Origin: Acidobacteriota bacterium
GTDB lineage: Bacteria; Acidobacteriota; Polarisedimenticolia; J045
DNA length: 8,463 nucleotides
Direction: 5' to 3'
NCBI GenBank assembly: GCA_020350085.1
Contig: CP070706.1
Location: 3,708,681 to 3,717,143 of the forward strand
The position numbers and the translations under genes were made by a program. Under the pieces are notes generated by a model. The model was given only the letters and a program-made list of their open reading frames with translations, was not told where the DNA came from and searched no databases. Below are positions 6,014 to 8,463 of the stretch, one piece after another (within the stretch, counting starts at the first letter, position 1; every line of letters starts with the position of its first letter).

Positions 6014-7915
6014 TCAACGGCTCGTTTCTCGCGCTCGGCGGAAGAACAGCTCCGCCGCCATCAGGCCGCAAGGGAACGCTGCGAGGGCCCACCCCGCGGT
6101 CAGCGCGTGGACGTGGGGAAACCACGCGACGACGGCGACGAGGAAGCCGGCGAGCGCGAGAAAGTCCATCGGCAGGCTGAACAGCGGCAAGCGCTCGCGC
6201 ATGCGGGCGACGACGCGGGAGCGCGCGCCGAACCCGAGCAGGAAGCCGCACGCGATGTAGGCGGCATCGAGCAGTCCCGCCGCGTCGAGCATCGCGGCGG
6301 AGTCGTACTTGTCCCACAGCTGGAGGATGCCGAGCAGCCACGCGGCCGCGCCGGCGGGAAGCGACAGCGCCCCAGGCACGGCGACGACGAGCACGGCGAG
6401 AAGTACCGGAAGAACCAGCAGCGGAGGCAGCAGCGCGTTGTGCGCGACGAGCCCGCGAAGGCTCGGGCCGGGGATGCCGGCGGCCTCGGCGGGATCGCCG
6501 ACGATGCGGCACGGCGGAGCTTCCGGACCTCCGGCCTCGATCCGCTCCAGCACGGCGGAGAAGACGGGGTGGCGGCGCTCGTCCGGGGGAAAGCTTTGCG
6601 GGTCGCGGTCCGTGAGGAAGACGATCTGCGGGAGCGCGGCGGTGGCGCGACCGACGAGCGCCGCGGTGACCTCGGCCGCCACCCAGTCGCGCCGCATCGA
6701 CTCCGGGTCGAGCGCGGCGACGAAAACGCCGGTCTCGGCGATGCTCTCCGCGAGCGTGCCCTGCCACGCGCTACCCGCGCTGATGTCGCGGCGATCGAGA
6801 AACGTCTTCAGACCGGCGGCGGCGAGCGCTTCGCGGACGCGGTGCGTGGCCTCGCGTCCCCACGCCGAAGCGTGAGCGTAGCTGAGAAAGACGTCGATGC
6901 CAGGCAGGGGCAACAGTGGAAAACCCCACGGGTTCGGCAGCGAGAACGCGCTGCGGGTCAGGCGAAAAACGGTGTGGACGTCGGTGGCAGAGCGGACGAT
7001 CCGTGCCGGCGAGACGAGCTGGCGCCGCGCTTGCCGGCGGCTGCGGCGGGCGGCCTCGAGCAGGACACCGGAAACGAGTCCGAGAGAAATCCAGCCCCAC
7101 CCTGCGCCGGCGACCTGAGATACGTGCAACGCGACTGCCGACAGTGCAGCGGCGATGCCGAGCAGCCACACGTTCGCTGGACGGCCTTCGAGTAATCTTA
7201 GTCCCCGTGCGCCATGCAAGACCACGTAAAGCGGACCCGACAGCAGTGGGAAGACGGCGGCCCCGAGCACGAGAGAAAGAACGATCGGGGAGAGTGCTTC
7301 CCACGGCATGGACGGGACGAGCAGCAGCGGCGCCGCCACGACAACACCGGCCACGCACGCGAGCTCGACGAAGAGCGCGGCACGTCCCACGAGCAACGAC
7401 AAGGTGAGCTGCAAACGTTGAAAGGTGCGCACGGTGCGTTGTGCGCGCACTCCCCTGAGGTGCTGCGACAGCTCCTCGCGCAACGAAGCCGCACCGGAGA
7501 ACTGTATGGTGTCGATGAGCTCGGACAGCAGCGGGTGGCCTTGCTGGGCGAGGTCTCGAACGCGCTCGTCGGTCAGCCCGTCGAGGCAGATGAAGACGCG
7601 GAAGCCCGGATCGTCCATCGCCTGCACGGCCAGCCAGCGTCCGAGCTCGGCCAGGCGCTGCTCGTCGATCCCCTCCGGTTCGAGGACGAGCACAGCCGCG
7701 ACGAGCCGCCCGTGCTGCACCGTGTCTGGCGTTTTCGCCCGGTCCGGATCCGGCGAGCCCAGCGCCGCCCGCTCGATGCGCAGGGGCCTTCCCACATCGT
7801 CGGCCATTCCGCTGAGTGTGGAAGCGATCCGGTCGTTGGCCTCCTCCGTGGACGACAAGAGCCACAGAGTATCCAGGTCGGCCGCCGCCACGTCGGACCA
7901 GTCGGGAGCGGCCAC
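6014..7915 (-). CDS. Multi-pass membrane protein with an internal TIR domain
   Basis: This 633-residue protein has five parts. Residues 13-155 form a soluble alpha/beta domain (DTLWLLSS at the start, LVAAVLVLEP and FRVFICLDG strands, a closing helix SLREELSQHL) that may be a decayed TIR or Rossmann-like domain. About four TM helices follow (178-200, 208-234, 248-267, 271-287), then a basic stretch RRSRRQARRQ (290-299). The TIR domain is at about 338-480: IDVFLSYAHASAWG, LKTFLD with RRDISAGSAW, and DWVAAEVTAAL with Glu415. About five more TM helices lie between 493 and 625. The DWVxxE segment resembles that of SARM1, where the Glu is catalytic for NAD+ cleavage, so NADase activity is plausible but unproven. 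Four TMs between the two soluble domains place both in the cytosol. The start is GTG 7915, one base after the stop of the preceding gene, with GGGAGGGGG about a dozen bases upstream. Adaptor-type signalling without catalysis is the alternative. Confidence 0.85.
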   Translation of the reverse strand: MAAPDWSDVAAADLDTLWLLSSTEEANDRIASTLSGMADDVGRPLRIERAALGSPDPDRAKTPDTVQHGRLVAAVLVLEPEGIDEQRLAELGRWLAVQAMDDPGFRVFICLDGLTDERVRDLAQQGHPLLSELIDTIQFSGAASLREELSQHLRGVRAQRTVRTFQRLQLTLSLLVGRAALFVELACVAGVVVAAPLLLVPSMPWEALSPIVLSLVLGAAVFPLLSGPLYVVLHGARGLRLLEGRPANVWLLGIAAALSAVALHVSQVAGAGWGWISLGLVSGVLLEAARRSRRQARRQLVSPARIVRSATDVHTVFRLTRSAFSLPNPWGFPLLPLPGIDVFLSYAHASAWGREATHRVREALAAAGLKTFLDRRDISAGSAWQGTLAESIAETGVFVAALDPESMRRDWVAAEVTAALVGRATAALPQIVFLTDRDPQSFPPDERRHPVFSAVLERIEAGGPEAPPCRIVGDPAEAAGIPGPSLRGLVAHNALLPPLLVLPVLLAVLVVAVPGALSLPAGAAAWLLGILQLWDKYDSAAMLDAAGLLDAAYIACGFLLGFGARSRVVARMRERLPLFSLPMDFLALAGFLVAVVAWFPHVHALTAGWALAAFPCGLMAAELFFRRARETSR

Positions 7916-7916
7916 G

Positions 7917-8429
7917 TCAGCGGCGGCCCCCTCCCCACTTCAGCGAGAGGGGAAGGATGCTCACGGAGAGAATCGTCGTGCCGACGACCGCGATGATCGG
8001 GCCGACGGTCGTGAGCGTCGTCTTCGGAGGCAGAGCGAGCTTCTTTATGAAGAGCAGGTAGAGGAGGATCGAGCCGACGAGACCGATCCCGGCCGCGACG
8101 GGCATCGTTCGCAGCTCGGAGAGGCTCTTCGGACCGGTTCTTCCCGGAGACGACCGGGGAATTGGCGTGAAGTGGGCTTCAGACGGCTGCGCCAGGAATC
8201 GCGCCATGATCAAGATCCCGGCCACGGCCCCGCACACGGCCCAGACCCCTCCGACCTTGAAGGCCAGGTTTGAATAGGCGATGACGTTGTCCCGATCCTG
8301 CCCTTCGAGGTTTTTGTGCACCGGTCCGTGATACTCGAAGCTGGCCATCCCGATGACCGTACCGCAGCACAACCAGACCACCGCGCCCACGATGGCGGCC
8401 GTGAGGTAGAGCCTCTCGCGGCTGACCAT
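7917..8429 (-). CDS. Four-TM small membrane protein upstream of the TIR gene
   Basis: This 170-residue protein is not one I recognise. It has four hydrophobic segments: residues 7-29, 55-77, 110-128 and 140-162. A loop between the first two (SFEYHGPVHKNLEGQDRD) is predicted outside, and a longer hydrophilic stretch (81-108, rich in Pro, Ser, Arg and Lys) is predicted inside. The short C-terminus ends KWGGGRR. The pair of TM hairpins around a polar loop gives no functional clue. ATG 8429 has CGGAG six bases upstream. Its stop codon (7919-7917) is one base from the GTG of the TIR protein, which implies a shared transcript, likely translational coupling and a possible physical partnership in the membrane. 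Its promoter is not visible in the last 34 bases and probably lies outside the window. Confidence 0.77.
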   Translation of the reverse strand: MVSRERLYLTAAIVGAVVWLCCGTVIGMASFEYHGPVHKNLEGQDRDNVIAYSNLAFKVGGVWAVCGAVAGILIMARFLAQPSEAHFTPIPRSSPGRTGPKSLSELRTMPVAAGIGLVGSILLYLLFIKKLALPPKTTLTTVGPIIAVVGTTILSVSILPLSLKWGGGRR

Positions 8430-8463
8430 GGCTGCTCCGTTCGAGAAACGACTTGGAGCGATT

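Noticed and set aside
6107..7195. Plus-strand frame of 362 codons opposite the TIR gene
   Set aside because: The translation is a low-complexity mix of Arg, Gly, Asp, Glu and Gln, typical of an antisense shadow of hydrophobic membrane segments. The minus strand encodes clear TM and TIR motifs.
1..8463. CRISPR array, tRNA, rRNA, riboswitch or tandem repeats
   Set aside because: On reading both strands I saw no regularly spaced repeats, no cloverleaf-like sequence with TTCGA-type arms and no conserved riboswitch core. A covariance-model scan was not possible here.

Overview
The window is GC-rich, densely coded bacterial DNA, probably from a Gram-negative, mostly uncultured-type lineage. Three things point that way: a lipoprotein-type aryl-sulfate sulfotransferase family protein, GTG/TTG starts, and a C-terminal 'YLVTGV…GEGSIGDDSTGAER…NPCP' signature. 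I associate that signature with secreted proteins of Acidobacteriota, Myxococcota and related lineages, but no gene here fixes the phylum. I see no rRNA, tRNA, CRISPR array or phage gene.

Left part (1-4611), an assortment of mostly single genes. The C-terminal end of a secreted protein (3-209, +) is followed by about 290 bases without a gene, then a calcineurin-like metallophosphoesterase (504-1427, +). A minus-strand pair follows: a trypsin/HtrA-like protein that has the catalytic His and Asp but ends before the Ser lobe (1468-2040), and a predicted lipoprotein of the arylsulfotransferase beta-propeller family (2151-3617). A complete PhzF-family protein (3829-4611, +) is divergent from the sulfotransferase.

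Boundary (4617 to about 4764). Just after phzF lies what looks like the degenerate left end of an IS3-family insertion sequence: the first 21 codons of an orfA on the minus strand plus IS3-like terminal sequence. It separates the left genes from the right block.

Right part (4818-8429), four membrane proteins in two convergent two-gene units whose ends are 6 bases apart. The plus-strand unit is a six-TM protein (4818-5549) and a two-TM protein with a PH-like domain (5549-6007), overlapping at TGATG. The minus-strand unit is a four-TM protein (7917-8429) followed one base later by a 633-residue protein (6014-7915). This large protein has a cytosolic N-terminal alpha/beta domain, about four TM helices, a TIR domain with a DWVxxE motif like the catalytic Glu region of SARM1-type NADases, and about five further TM helices. 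It is the most interesting gene here: a TIR domain held between two membrane domains and translated next to a small membrane partner is a candidate for a poorly described membrane-linked TIR (NADase or signalling) system. A role in immunity is inference only; no sensor, nuclease or classical defence gene is visible in the window.
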